Positions 22,034 to 35,900 of a stretch of 64,000 bases of DNA are shown piece by piece. Positions within the stretch are counted from its first letter, which is position 1. Each line of letters starts with the position of its first letter. This DNA is from Aplidium turbinatum (lineage: Eukaryota; Chordata; Ascidiacea; Aplousobranchia; Polyclinidae). The translations under genes were made by a program, and so were the position numbers. The stretch lies in contig OU964935.1 of assembly GCA_918807975.1 (NCBI GenBank), positions 5,853,823 through 5,917,822 of the forward strand, read 5' to 3'. The notes beneath the pieces are model-generated. The model was not told where the DNA came from. It searched no databases and was given only the letters and a program-made list of their open reading frames with translations.

Positions 22034-23932
22034 TTACGTTGACGCACACGGCGTATGGTTTTTCGAACGTTTACGTTGACGGCGTCAATATTTTTTGTAT
22101 GCGCGTACATCACTGGAAACCAGTTGTTCTTCAAGTATCTTTTGCTCGAAATAACTCTTGTGAGAAAGAGATGTTTAAACATAACAGTTGAAAGTAGAAG
22201 AAAGCGACATGATGACTTATTGTCAACACTAGCAATAAAACACGAAAGCGATGTAAACATCTTTTTGAACCGCTAACACAGACCAGTCGACTCTAAACGC
22301 AAAACATTTAGAGATGTTTGAACTGGACAAGTCTTGCTCAATCCAAATCTTGAACTGTACGCAAAAATATAGCATCGAATTTTGGTAATATAAGGTTGTG
22401 TTGAAAGAAATAGGCGTGAATAAATTGAAGCTCCCGCTTTACTCCGATTAGTGACCATGCCACAACTCTCCACAGATGTGTTTGTAGGGTTTTTGATGTT
22501 AAGCTGTCTTTTAGTGTAGGCTTTTGCTTATTGGGAGACTCTGAGTCTCTAGCTACAAGTGGATAATGTAGGATTTTTGTCTAGGGGTACGATTGCCTAC
22601 AAAATTATACAAGTGAAATGTATTTTTTGTTAACCAGAGTTATAAGCTCTTACGGTACTTGGAAAATTGAGAAATACTAATCCTGTCTAATTTGCAAATC
22701 TCATAGGTTTCGGCCAAATGTTCTCATAATTTGAATTTGTTAGTTAGAAACATGTTTATTACGACCTTGTCAAACTTTCCATGTTATCAGGGTGCTGGTT
22801 AGTCGCGTAATGTACCCAGAAAGCAAAATCCGTCATTTTTACATTGATTCAACAACGTAAAAACAACGGATTTTTACGTTGAAAGAGCACCCGAACACAA
22901 ACATTAGGAAAAATAATACTTTTCGCAAAAAAATCACGAGTTTGTCTCGCGCTTAATTGAAGGAGGAGTCGCCACTGTTTATAGCCAGTCCACTCACTTG
23001 GTATTTCACGTGAAAAGTTCAAATATTATATGACGCCGTTCGCTTACCTCAAAAGTATAAGGTTTGTTCTGAACTAATGTTACTTCTGACTTCCATAGTC
23101 GAAGACGTCATGCGATACTTGAACAGCGCTAAAGTGGTCGCTTCAAACAAACAACTAAAGCATCGAGAACCAGATCTTTTAAGTGTTGCCACCTCCAAAT
23201 AAAAAATCCGCGTTCTTAAATTGTTTTAACGTCTGCAGACGTTGGAACGCAATTAAGTACTGTATACAAATAATAGCAAAAAACGAGTTAGGAAAGCATT
23301 GCACAACCTTCACCGGCATGATACAGAATTTACAAATAACTGTACGATAGGGTGGTCTTAAAATGCACACTCTGGGCCGAAAACAGTGTCAAGAGCTGTT
23401 GACATTATTGCTGGAACAGTTCAAAGTTTATACTATGAACTGGCAGCTAATCGCAAAACTGCCAATCAATTCAGAAAAACATCAAGTTGTTGCTTTCATG
23501 CAGGTAATCGGTGGTCACTGCATTGCAGGAAACACAAGAGGCACAGGTAAGACCGCTTGACGCCACAGTTGAGAGTGGCTCCAATTTTAAAAGTGCATCC
23601 ATCTTTTTACAAAGGATAAAGAACGAAAAAACTGTCCAAGTAGTGTCCGATCACCGCAAAAACTTTCCAGATGCAACAAAAGGGCTGTTATTGCTACGCT
23701 TCTTCTTTCGTATGAGACAGGAAAATTAACAAAATTCTGAAAGCATGTTTTCAGGACCACTCAATTGCACATACGACACGTTCTAGCAATCAGCTAAAGG
23801 TAATTTGGAAGTTTAAAAAAGTGATAACTTGCTGTTATTGTAATACGACGACCTTCTGATTATAAATGCACTTTCTACAAAGACGAATGTGAAAATTATG
23901 ACATGCAACCACGTAACGTCCTTCGCTTCTTT
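22034..23932. other. Intergenic, no gene seen
   Basis: There are no recognisable exons. Several short palindromic pieces built on AACGT (about 22855-22900; AACGTCTGCAGACGTT at 23229-23244) resemble pieces in the Lifeguard introns and at 48470-48500, probably old MITE remnants. Confidence 0.5.
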
Positions 23933-26900
23933 CTAGTTCGAGGTTCCGCTAAATATTGCTAAGATGAAAAGGAAGATGTAGACGATGTCAATATAGAGAA
24001 CAAGAGCACCAAAGACATACTCTTCCGGGTCTAGCTCGTACTTTCTTCCTCCCATCACGAGCTGCGTATCCAAAGCCAAGAACTGTGGACAAGATGAAAC
24101 AAAATATGTAAAGCAATATATTATATATTGTCCTACTTTCCAACAACACAAAAAGACAGATCATTTTCACGAGAGAATGCCGCGAAAGACCGACAGTCAC
24201 CGAGTCAGCTGAAGAAAATCGAATTAAAAAAAGCTGAGTAGTGTTCGAGTGTTCGTTAAAAGATTTCAGTTACGCAGAGACTAAAACAACAGTACTGAGT
24301 CCGATGCTGTTGAGGATTAACCAAATTACTCGTTGGAGATTCTGTTAAATGGTGGAAGTTTTTTTTAGGCTTTGATTTTTGGTACGCCTGGAATAATCTC
24401 GAATTCCAGACCTGTGGGCAACAATTGGTTTTGTATATCTTTTGTTTGCCATTCACCAAAAAGCGTTTATTCGATCGCTTGGTCAATCTGTGTGACAAAT
24501 GCAGATCTCTAAATGCAGCAACAAAACTAAAGCTTAGAAAAAATTCTTAAAACTAAGCTGTTTTCACTTCAGTGTTACAATGACCTTGGTTGCTGTTACA
24601 AATTTAATTTACAACCAGGTATATCAAGAACACATACTTTCATTGGTATTCCGATGCTGTGGCCTAAAAACTGGTATTTGTTTTGTATTTGTTTTGAATT
24701 AGCTGTATGTAACTGCGGGTCGGTAGTTAGATGGTAACAACGCAGGAGGCAAAGCCTGGCTATGGGTTTTCTTGCAATCAGAAAGGTTGGTCTTGAGATT
24801 AGACATTTTTGCACATAACGTAGCAAGACGTAGATGCAATGCAATTTTATTTTTTTAGTTTGACCAACAAGTTGAAATGAAGTTGGCTTTACAGCAAATA
24901 CCACGAACTAATTTGCGAGTGTTTGTACCAAGTTCAAAATCAGATGAAACGTAAAAACAACAATTAAAACATATAAATCAATTGATCGTTCAAGCACATC
25001 AAGTTCTCTGAAATGCCGCTGAACTTACCAAGGTAAAGACAAGTGCACCCAGTGACCCGTACACCACTTGTAGATACTGAAACAAAACAATTGGCTTGAA
25101 AATTTATCGCAAAGTAATAATTATATATAATCATATGTCTGACTGGTAATAGTAGTAAAGCTTGGTTGTCTTAGCAATACACAAAATAATTTACGTTTGG
25201 TACCTGTCTGGAAACCGACTAACTCCCTGTTTTTAGTTTCATTTAAAATAGTTCGAAAGTTCGAAGCATTGACAATTTTAAAGATATAAAAACATCGACG
25301 CACGCCCAATTGTTAAAGTTGAAGTGACATGGAAGCATTTCGCAGAAAGCTTGAAATTTAAACGGCAACACTATTGTTTATGATACAGTCCGGAAACCAG
25401 CTCTTAATCTACATTTAACTTCTGAAAGTAAAAAAGGGCTGATTTGCTAGCTGAGGTTGCACAATCAATAAATTTTGCTTCCGCTCCCTCAGGTTTTTGA
25501 GATTGTTGAAATAATGACGTACCGCTACGTCACAGTAGTCATATGAGCAGAAGAATGGTGGAGCGGAACACAACTGAAGATAATAAAGAATACAATACAT
25601 CACGGAAGCTTCGCAGTTCAGGAATATTCTCGAGACAGAAACTGGTCACTTCCGTTCATTGTTTACCTTCATAGTTTTGACTTGTTGACGAAAACATCAA
25701 ATGTCTTGGAACAGTAAAAAAACGTCTACAGTGAATTCTCTGATATCACGCATTCAGCATTTGAAAACTCCATTGCTTGTTATTTTAAGTTTGCTCGCAA
25801 GTGGTTAATCTGTTGGTGAACAAGGCTTGCCTGAGACTAGGAATTTGCCTAAGGCAGATTATGCGGTAGATCGTCATGCCGTGGGCCAGATGTTCCTCCT
25901 TCGTATATTTATTTTGCTATGTGCGGTTTGCTCACCGTTTCGCGATATTCCTACTGTCGTAGACCAAGGGTATGACCTGCAGTCAATGCTTACCCATATC
26001 CTTCGTTCACTGCAGCGGTAACATAAACGCCCTCAACAGCAGAAGTTAAAAAAATGATAACGCGGCCCCAGAAAAGCAGCTTTTCACTGCTATGCAAGCT
26101 GGCGTATGGCGAATGGCACCAGGACTGTGAAACAAGGAAAATAACGAGAAGTTTGGTGGATGTTATGCAAGGATTTTTCTACTCACCCACGGTCGGTAGT
26201 AAGTGAAGATGCTCATGAAACCAAAGACGATGAGGATGAACAAGAGGATGAAGAGCAATCCACCACACTTGGTAATATCAAACTTGGTTTGAATTGAGAA
26301 GAGAATAACAGCAACACAAACCGCCTGGAACGGATACAAGTCTGGTCAATTTCGAGTCTCGGTTAATTTACAAACATGTTACTTTGTTTAAAATCGTATG
26401 GTTCTGATTTGAGCTTCATTTGAGAACAGTGAAGGTTTTACACAATATAAACCTTGGGCTGTACGATATTAACAAAACACAAAAATACTTAGTTTGATTA
26501 ACAATAAAGGTAAGAAATAAACAGAATAATAAAGCAATGTCACAAAACAAACTTTCGTTTTCCAACGTTTAAAAACGTAACTTCTCAGGTCAATGAAAAG
26601 ACAACAAAAACGTTTTGGCAAACCAAAATTGTAAAATCTCTTTCACAGTTACACAAATAAGTCAGTCAAGGACTTAACAATTAGCGTCATCGCCTAGAGG
26701 CTTTGGCTTTATCTCGTAGAGAAGTTTCGGTTCCTTATTCCAACAGGCCACATTACTTCTCCTTTCGAGCTACTTGAAAGAAATTAAGACTTTGAAATAC
26801 AATTGAGAGTACTGGAGAAAAAATGCTGTCAAAGTACACCATGAATCGCACTTATAAAACTTAATGAGCGACCGAATATTTATTTAGGATCTTTTCCGTA

Positions 26901-29900
26901 ACCAAAGGGTTTATTCACAGAAAAGTAATTTTCTGGTCGGTACCCAAAATCCTTTAAAAAAAAATAGCACACGTTTAGGGTTGCATCGATTATTATCCTA
27001 GTAATTATTAGTGAATTGTGGCTCTGACGCAGACAATGATTAACTTGACAGTGCAAAAACAAGCGTTTTTGTCGACGTTGTCGTAAAAATGACATTGGCT
27101 GATGTTCACTTACAACTGTGACGCCTAATCCAATTGTGACAGCTTGGACATCATAAAAGCTGGCGATAGTTCCAACCATGTAAGAAAGAGCCAGCGTCTA
27201 AAAAAACGATAAACACGTTAAAATAACGTAAAGTAAGTTCGTAAAAACAGTGTCACCTGGTTGTAGATAACAGTCACAAGGTCGGACTGCTACTGAGTTA
27301 AAATTGTTGTCAAACCAGAGGTGTCGCGGATGCAGAGAGCACAAAGTTATTGAGAACATGGCACTGAATACGTTGCTGTGCATTCCATGTACAGTACTTC
27401 CATTTTAAGGCATCATATCCTAGCCAATCCAACGCCTTCCGACGTTGAAACAATGTGAGACGGCTTTTGCTAGTTGGGATATTGAAAATGGCGTAAATAC
27501 GACAATTTTTACTGGTTGGGACTAAAGTGAAATCCATATTGTTACAGTCTCGTGCTAGTTTGAATAATGTTTGCTTTGTGGAATAGAGGTTGATAAAAAA
27601 AGCAGTTGAACAGGAAAAACAATAACTCAATGCTATTAATCCAAATGCAGCTGCGCCCCTACACGAAGATACTAAGCCCGTTGGACTTATTGGTCAACAA
27701 TGACTGTCTGCTCTGAAGAGCGATAACAGCCAGAAAATCGGACGATTTTTACATTGATTCGACATTTGCAGACGTGTTGGTCTACAAATAGAAAAACTCA
27801 CCAAAATTACAAGCATGATGATGTTGCCAGGATGTTTGCGAACAGCGTTAGTGGAACATACTAAGACCAAATACATGACGAGGAAGACACCGCTGGAAGA
27901 AGAGATAAACGATATCAAACCTTATTGAATGTTTAGTGTTAAAGAAGACATTTGTGTTTCTAACAACTCATGAACAGACATGAAAACAGCTTTAAATAAA
28001 TGCATCCTCTAGTCGTATTTCAATCACTTATATTTACCATTGCTTTCAAATTTCCAGTCTTTAAGATCAATTCAATATCTGCTTCAAATTTAAATCTTAT
28101 AGGTGGAAAAATATGGTTCAATAAAATAAAGCAAGAGTCATGCGAGTGAAAACAAATTCGTGGTCAAAAATACTTACTACGCTGCAAAGTACACAGCCGG
28201 GTTTTTTTGCACAAACGTCTTGACGTCATCTCTACAACAGAAATTATGCATGAAATCGTTACAGCGAAGTGACCTTACGTAGCTGGGACAACAGGAAAAA
28301 CAATAAAACGTCTGTAGACGTTGAACCAAGATAAAAAATGACTGATTTGCTAACCGGGAAGCACACAAAGTACAGGATATAACAGATGACTTCTTAGGTT
28401 GGTCAACTTTACTAATAACACATGATTCATTGCAATGGGACATTACAACCGTAGTAAAGTATTGTGACAGTACTAGCAGACAGTTACAAACACACTAACG
28501 GTAACTGAAGAAGAAAATCCCCAAAAAATACTCTTGGGGTTAACCACCGGGAATTTTCTTCTATAACACAAGCCAACACACTTTTTGTGTCAGCATAGTA
28601 AATGTCATTCTAGAGTATATCTTGGGTGCTGAATTCAAAAATCACATCAGATTTTTTGTATCACATCAGGATTTTATGATATCTGGATGCTGTTTTGGTA
28701 AAAATGGGTAAAATCGACTCCTGATCTGTATTGGTAGACTATGGCGTTTCATGGAATTTGAACTCTTTTTTGTCAACAAGGTCTGTGATAAAGTCTAAAT
28801 TCATCACGATAAAGTATAAAGTCTACACAAGAGATACAAACATAATATTAATGAAAACATTGAGGTATTTCAAGACCTGTTTTATTTTTTTAATTTTTAA
28901 TTTTATTGAAGTGTGGTAACTTGAACCTAATTCTTCAAAGTTTATCTGCTAACACTAAACGTTCAACGTCATTTTTTTTACAAGAGTCGGCTACATTGTT
29001 ACTTTTTTCGTGTTAAGAAGTAGGTTTGATGGCTGTGCAAATCCCCAATACACATTTTAAACCTTTTGGTTTTGCCATCTTTTCCTTTTGTTGGTGCTAC
29101 AGTTGTGTCTTGTGTGTTTGTAATGTCATTCGTTATTATGTTTGCGCTACCAAAGAAAACTAAAATTGAAGAAATTGAATAGAACAGACACTTAAAAATA
29201 GGTTCAATTCTACAGAAAAAAGAAAATTCACATGCACATTTGGGAAACGTTACTCTGGACAAACTTTCGCTTGCATGATTTTTGTGAATGTTGTGAGTGG
29301 ATTTAAGACTTCCATTGATCTATCGTCTTAGGTTTTCCACACAAGCTTTACATGCAGCATGTGTGGAGCCCATGATTTGTCCTGATCACCCAGGCGAATT
29401 TTAAAGTATGTAAGATATGCTTGTTTCACAAAACTTGTTATGGTTTGCCTTTGGTTAGGAACAGTAGCCTATAACTGCAACATATGTAACAAAGAACATC
29501 AGGGTCATTTTTACACTTTTTTGAAGATGCCATTCTGCTACTTATTCACACCACAAACAGAATTAACACCTTGCTAATATGAAAAAATCTGAATACATGA
29601 AAATTCAAATAAGAATGAGTCATAGACAAGTTTCACATGCGCTTAAATCTCCACGTTCAGAAAAAAAGATAAAACCAATGTTATTTATCAAAAAGTAGAA
29701 TGGTACTAAGCATTCAGGCGAAAGTGAATGTAACTCTGCCTGCAAGGGGTGGTTTATGGACAGTTTTCAGAAGGTACATAAGTTGGATGGTCTACCATAG
29801 ACAGATGGTCCACTAGCCAGATGGTCTAGGTGACTCGTTTGACCAGTGGACCATCTAGCTAGGGGGGCTTCTGACTAGTGTACCTTCTGAAGGTAGGTCG

Positions 29901-32900
29901 GTCACTCCAATGGTCATGGTGTCATCATACATCTCCAAATGTTACAAAATAAAATCATTTCCATGAATATGACAAATTTTGAAACACTTTTGGCTCATAA
30001 GGTCTTTATAAAACGGTAACAGTAAGAGAAAATTCGGCCAAAAAGCCAATATTATGAGAAAAAGTATCATGCAAAAATCTCAAAAACCTGATGTGATGGA
30101 TAAAATCTGATGTGATTTTGAAATCAGCAGCCTCAATATACCCCAAGTCACATCTTACATTGCAGACATAAAATTTTTTATCTTTTTTGTTGGCCTGTGT
30201 AATTACAGTACCGGTATGTAAACTGGTTATATCGGCTTTTATGCTCGAACATGTGTAATTCTCAATTTCATTCGAACAAGTGTTAAAGGGGTACCCCACT
30301 CTTTTTTCTTATACAAAAGGTAGTTTATATTACAAAGAGTTTCAAGTTAACTGTGTTGCAACTGAACTTCCCAGAACCATAGTAGCCTAGCTAAGACAAG
30401 AAAATTGTGCTGTAATTTTTTAGAAGTAAACGTCTTCAACCACTACAATCCTCTTTGTTCTTCAAATTATGTTTCATGCAAATGATTGGTTGATTATGGG
30501 AATATTTTCCCTCAAACTTAGAAAGTCCCTTAAACCTGGCAGTTTCACATATACTTAAGTGAACCACTGGCTTGCTCAATGAGATTGATAGAGAGTAAAG
30601 TTTCCGATTGGGGAAGTGTTGGTGTTTGTCAATTATTCGATCAACTGAGGGTTAAATGTTTTAATGGTCATTTTTTAAGTAGCTGATCAAGCTGATCATG
30701 TGATTGGTCAATCATGAATCCGTTTGTGCAACGTTAATCTGTGGACCAGTAATTCTAATCAACAAATTGTAAAAAAATTATTCCGCGAAACAACTTGGTT
30801 AATCAATGGAGTTGCTTAATTAGTGAATAATCCACTGCTGACGCATACAACCCAGGTGATGCTGCATAGAGAACTAACCTTGAAGGGTGCAAAAAATGTT
30901 TTAAACATGACCAACTTTGATTCCAGTGTTGCCAAACTTACATGAAAAAGAAGATGCAGACAAGACCAAATGTGACTAATAATTGTAATCCAAGTGTGAT
31001 AAATACTTTTCGTACAAACAAACGACGAACAGCCTTCTCACTGAAGTTCCCCCTGAAAAGACATTTGAACAGAATACTTTTATCAACTTACTTGCAGTAC
31101 CATAATATGAATAAAAAGTCATAAATAAACGAAACTTGAATTGTCAAAAACTAAAACAACTCCTGCATACTTTGTTTTTGAAATTACATTTTTTTTTGTT
31201 TCTAAAACTACAGTGAAAATGTTAGGTTCAATCACCTGTTGTGATTTATCATTTCAAATATGACAATCAATGTAATACCAATATAAATTGATCAAATTAC
31301 TAGTTGATGAAATTAAACACTTACAAACTGAGTCTTGATAATAATTGATGTCATTACAGTGACACACTTTTGAAAATTTTTACAGCCTTGTCTTGCATTG
31401 TATAAGTGTCTAAGCAACTATAAAATAAGGGTATCTCTAAATACCCATTGTCAGGCACTGTCAGTGTTGCCAGATGTGTTTAATTAAAAATAGCATTTAT
31501 TCTATTGAAACAAATTGGAATTAATAGGAAGTCAAAGGATTTAAGGATACAACCAGAGGTGGGCGCCCGCTACTTTTACAAAAGTAGCGCGCTACCCGCT
31601 GCCGCTACTCGTACCAAAGTAGCGCGCGCTACCGCTACTTTTTCCGCTACTTTTGTCTAAAATGACAGTAGGAAACACTCTTCAAGTCCCGAGTGACACA
31701 AAAGTGACCTTGAAAACGAATGTTATCATTCGTTTACACTGTCATTTTAACGTCGTTATAGAAAACACATTCTAAGGGAAATTTATTGTTACGCATCTTT
31801 CAAAAACACGAGCATTTCAAAATGAGAGTCACTAAGTCCTGCCCGCTTTGGTTTTAAGCACATCTTTTCCAACAGAGAAAAGTCTCTCCACTGCAGCACT
31901 GGAAGGAATGGGGGTGTTGTATTAAATAAACAGATGTTTTAACTCGATATTCGAAAAGCTCAAGGACTTGCTCATGTCCGAAAAAAAGGCGTCCACAATT
32001 GCTGTTTCCTTCTGCACCGACGTTTCACGGGATGGCGCCTACACACCAAAAAATTCATCCTCGGAGTTGTGACTGGTGTTGGTGTCACTCTTCTCAGTAT
32101 CAACCAGTCTTGATGTCTCCAGCAACAGTCGAATTACATCTGTCTTGACTTTTTCTCTCAGTGCGTCAGCATCATCAGTGGAAACGTAGGCTAGTGCAGG
32201 GCTTCTTAAACTATGGGTCGCGACCCCAAATGGGGTCGCGTAATGAAACTTTGGGGTCGCAATGAAATAGTTTAATTTAGTGTAGTGCCGGTAGGTTGTA
32301 GTCTTGCCATGATGTCAATTGACCGCAACAGTCGGTGTGAAATGTCGAACGATAAAATATTGCCAATCGTAACAATTGATGCATTGTTACGCTATCATTG
32401 CTGTAACGTGCTGACCAAAAGTAACCTTACCGCTCGCATTATGATTTCAGAGCAGCTTAGCAACTAGTCTCTGAAGGAACCTAGACTAGAGTTTAAAGCA
32501 GTTACAAGATTAATTGACTATGGATCAGTGGTTAGGTTCCGTAAATTCATGTGCTAACAATGGAAGCACTAAGAAAACAAATTGAGACAAAATAACTAAC
32601 CCCGTTTTAATGTCATTAACGTGGATGTCCCCACCCAGCAAGCATTGTACCTGGGCCCAACCTAGTGTGACAGTTGGTAAAATAGTGCTCCTCCGTTGAC
32701 CCAACGTATCTTGCACCATTCGTCGCAGTTGGGCCAACTTATTTTAAAATCTTTGGGCCAACGTAAAAAATTGAGGGGTTACCGTAGTTCGCCCGCAAAT
32801 AATGACGTTGGCCCAACGTTCTGTACAACTGCACACCAACATTGGCAAGAACGACTTCCTAATTCTAAGTTTTTTGCATTTTCATTGTCTCATTACAATT

Positions 32901-35900
32901 GTAAAAGGAATACCATGAAGCAAACTTAAACAATTCTTCGAAGGTATCTTCAATTAAAATATTTCAAAAGTTGGCAAAACAACACTACCCTCAGCCAACC
33001 CGAACAACCGTCAGCCAACGTTGGGCCAAGGAAAAATGTTTACTGGGCATAATGGGGTCGCATAGAAATATATTTTTCAAAATGGGGTCGCAGAACAAAA
33101 AAGTTTGAGAAGCCCTGGGCTAGTGCATAAATTGTAGCCACGACGTCTTGAAGAAGGGATGACGACATGATGCCCTAACGCATTTCATGTCTGTGAAAGC
33201 AGACAAGGGAAATACAGCATTTCATGTCGTTGAATCGTTTTTTCATCCCTTCAAGGACTTTCACTCTCAACTCCTCACAGGTCACAAGATCACTGATCTC
33301 GGTCAACTTCTTCGCGAAATTGGAATGGTTGGAAGCAAGACTCCGTAATACGCCTTGGACTCCGTAATACGCCTTGGACTCGTACTGAAAAATGTTTAAG
33401 CCTAGCAGATCACACGGAGACATTTGCCGAAGAAGTTGACGTCAGTTAGAAATAAGATAAACTATGTTGTAACTTCTAAGTTTTAAGCAAAACAAAATTG
33501 CCCTGTAATGATTCCTTTCAACAAAAATCATCGTGTAAGAAAATTTTCTCAGCAACAAATACCTTAGCTAACCATTTGTCAACATTTTTACTTTAACTAA
33601 TAAGATAAAACCCTATTTTTGGACATCTTAACATAGGTGATGACTGGTGAGGCAATGCTCACTGCATGTAGTCTATATTCTATAAACCATAATATACAAC
33701 TTTACTTCGGCTATTATTAAAATTAAAACGAACATTATCGATTTCATACCTTGATCGCAGGATCGCAGCTCCACACCAGAAAACGAGATTCCCAAAAGAC
33801 CAAAACTTTGCAACTAAACCGATTATATAGGCTATATCAGGGGTGTGCAACCTTTATTACAGAAGGGCCATATATAAATAACTGGTGAAACCGCGGGCCG
33901 CACGTTTATTTAACATATGGTTTCTAGTAGTTGCAGGAACAAAAATGTATTTTTTTGTTGTTCATGTTATTCTTATGGCATTATTAGGGGGTTATCTCTT
34001 TGCAGATATAATAAATCAAGACGCATAATTTTCTAAAGAAAACTGCTATTCAAATTTATTGTCACACCGACTTTATTTTCAGTTCAGTGAGAAATTTGCA
34101 GCTGTTTTTTTTCCGACTGCTTTTTCCCAATTACTTTAATGGAAGTGCTCGCAATTCGAAGTCTATTTTCCAAATGTTCGTCTGTCAGAACCGATCGATA
34201 GGGAAATTTTATGACAACCATTTTAGAAAAAAATTGTTAGCACAAATACGTTGAGCCAAAGAGCCATTTTTGAAGCCATGAGTTTTTTCAAATGTGGAAA
34301 GTCACCTTGTTTAAGATGTTTTCGGTAAAAATCGCCAAGATTCATTTATGAATACTTTGCTTTCATATCCGCTTTCCCCTGAAGATCAATCAGTTCAAGT
34401 TGGATATCAGCTGGTGCTTTGTGAATGTCTGTCTTGAATGGCGAAGAGAATATACCAAACAAATGTTCTTGAGATTTGAAGTCCTTGAAACGAGCGAAAA
34501 ATTCATACAACAATTTTTCAAGTTGGTCTGCAAATTCAGTTTTCTTCTCAGGATGCATTCCATAGTCTCTCAAAGTTGGAAAGTGAAAAAAATTTCAGTC
34601 TGTATGTGAGCTTTCCAAAGTTGTAATTTGTTCATAAAGCCTTTTATGTGATCATACATTTTTACGTTCCAAATGATTAAATACAATGGATTTGCGGTCA
34701 CCGGTGGAGAATTTCTAAAATGATTAACAGAAGGTGCTAAATCTACAGTAGGCTACAATAATCCACTCCACAATGAATTGTTCACACGTAGGCCTATCAG
34801 ACTAAGCTAAATTATAAACACGTTTCGCGGGCCGCGCACAATTCAAAATTGGCACATTTTTGAGGGCCGCACAGATTTTCTTCGCGGGCCGCATTTGGCC
34901 CGCGGGCCGCACGTTGCACACCCCTGGGCTATATAATATAACTGCTTGACCACGCCAGCGTTGCGAAAAAAATCAGAATTTTTTCACTTTAAATTAAAAA
35001 GTAGCGGGTAGCGGGAGTGCAACTGAAAAAAAGTAGCGCCTCTCCCGCTACTTTGGAAAAAAAATAGCGCCGCTACTGCAGCCACTACTCCAACTAAAAA
35101 GTAGCGCCGCTACCGCTACTTTTACCGAAAAAGTAGCGCGCTACTGCCCACCTCTGGATACAACACTCTGTAACCGTTAAAATTTTTCCACAACTGGGAA
35201 GCAAAAGTAGCCCAGGTTTTGCAGGTAAAATTTGCCAATCTGACAGCCCTTAAAATTGTTAGATATCGTCGATATTTTCAGGGATTGGCAGACCTTTTAA
35301 AGAGTTGTCAGACCATAATCTTAATCTTGACCCCCAATTATAAACTTAACCTTAATTTAAAAAATTAGTCCAATTGGAACTGGCGACCCTGAGAATGAGT
35401 AATTAATTGTGGGCATAAAATATGTACGGTAAGCTACGCTCTTGGCTTATGCCGATTGAGCACTTTACTGGGGGCACCTTCCTATGCATTGCGCAAAGCT
35501 CACTGCTTGCAGTTTGAGCACTTTGGCAAGGTTGGCAGTAGTACTATTTTGGTGCTTAAATACCACAAATAGGAAAATGTCACATAGATATACCTTCATG
35601 GCCATTCCAGTGTAAACACTGCACTGACGAGACCGGAAGGTCGAAACGGTGTGCACAGTCTGCGGTTAAGCTATATTATTATATATTTATAACCAAAATT
35701 GTGATGGCACCTTTACCTTGTAGAAAATCCAGTGTCTGCTGGTGTTGGTGCTGGATTAGGTGCATGAGTTGGTTGTGCAGGCTCTACAAAACAAGTGTTG
35801 AATAAATTTGTACATTAATTTCATTTGTGACTTTTAAAAATCACAAAAGAAATTGTGAATAAGTGAGCAAATACGGCAACTCTATACAGACAAAAAAAAC

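Larger units (their letters stand above)
31860..33423 (-). pseudogene. Decayed hAT transposase of the outer element
   Basis: On the - strand, 33423-33175 reads MSPCDLLGLNIFQYESKAYY and SDLVTCEELRVKVLEGMKKR, typical of the middle of hAT transposases. After the inserted element, the text from about 32180 resumes with VSTDDADALREKVKTDVI and ends near 31860 with PSSAAVERLFSVGKDVLKPK then RAGLSDSHFEMLVFLK, the hAT dimerisation domain. Stops and the inserted element break the frame. A local 19-base duplication (ACTCCGTAATACGCCTTGG twice, 33340-33377) lies inside. Confidence 0.82.
31554..35156 (-). mobile_element. hAT transposon, 3.6 kb, host of a nest of other elements
   Basis: The ends are CAGAGGTGGGC at 31554 and GCCCACCTCTG at 35156, flanked by the 8-bp duplication gatacaac (31546-31553 and 35157-35164). 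Many GTAGCG(G/C) units in both orientations fill the first and last 150 bases, as subterminal binding sites often do. The interior carries remnants of its own transposase on the - strand (separate entry). It is interrupted by two later hAT elements (32197-33117, 33838-34926). The whole lies in Lifeguard intron 2, antisense to nothing but intron. Confidence 0.9.
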
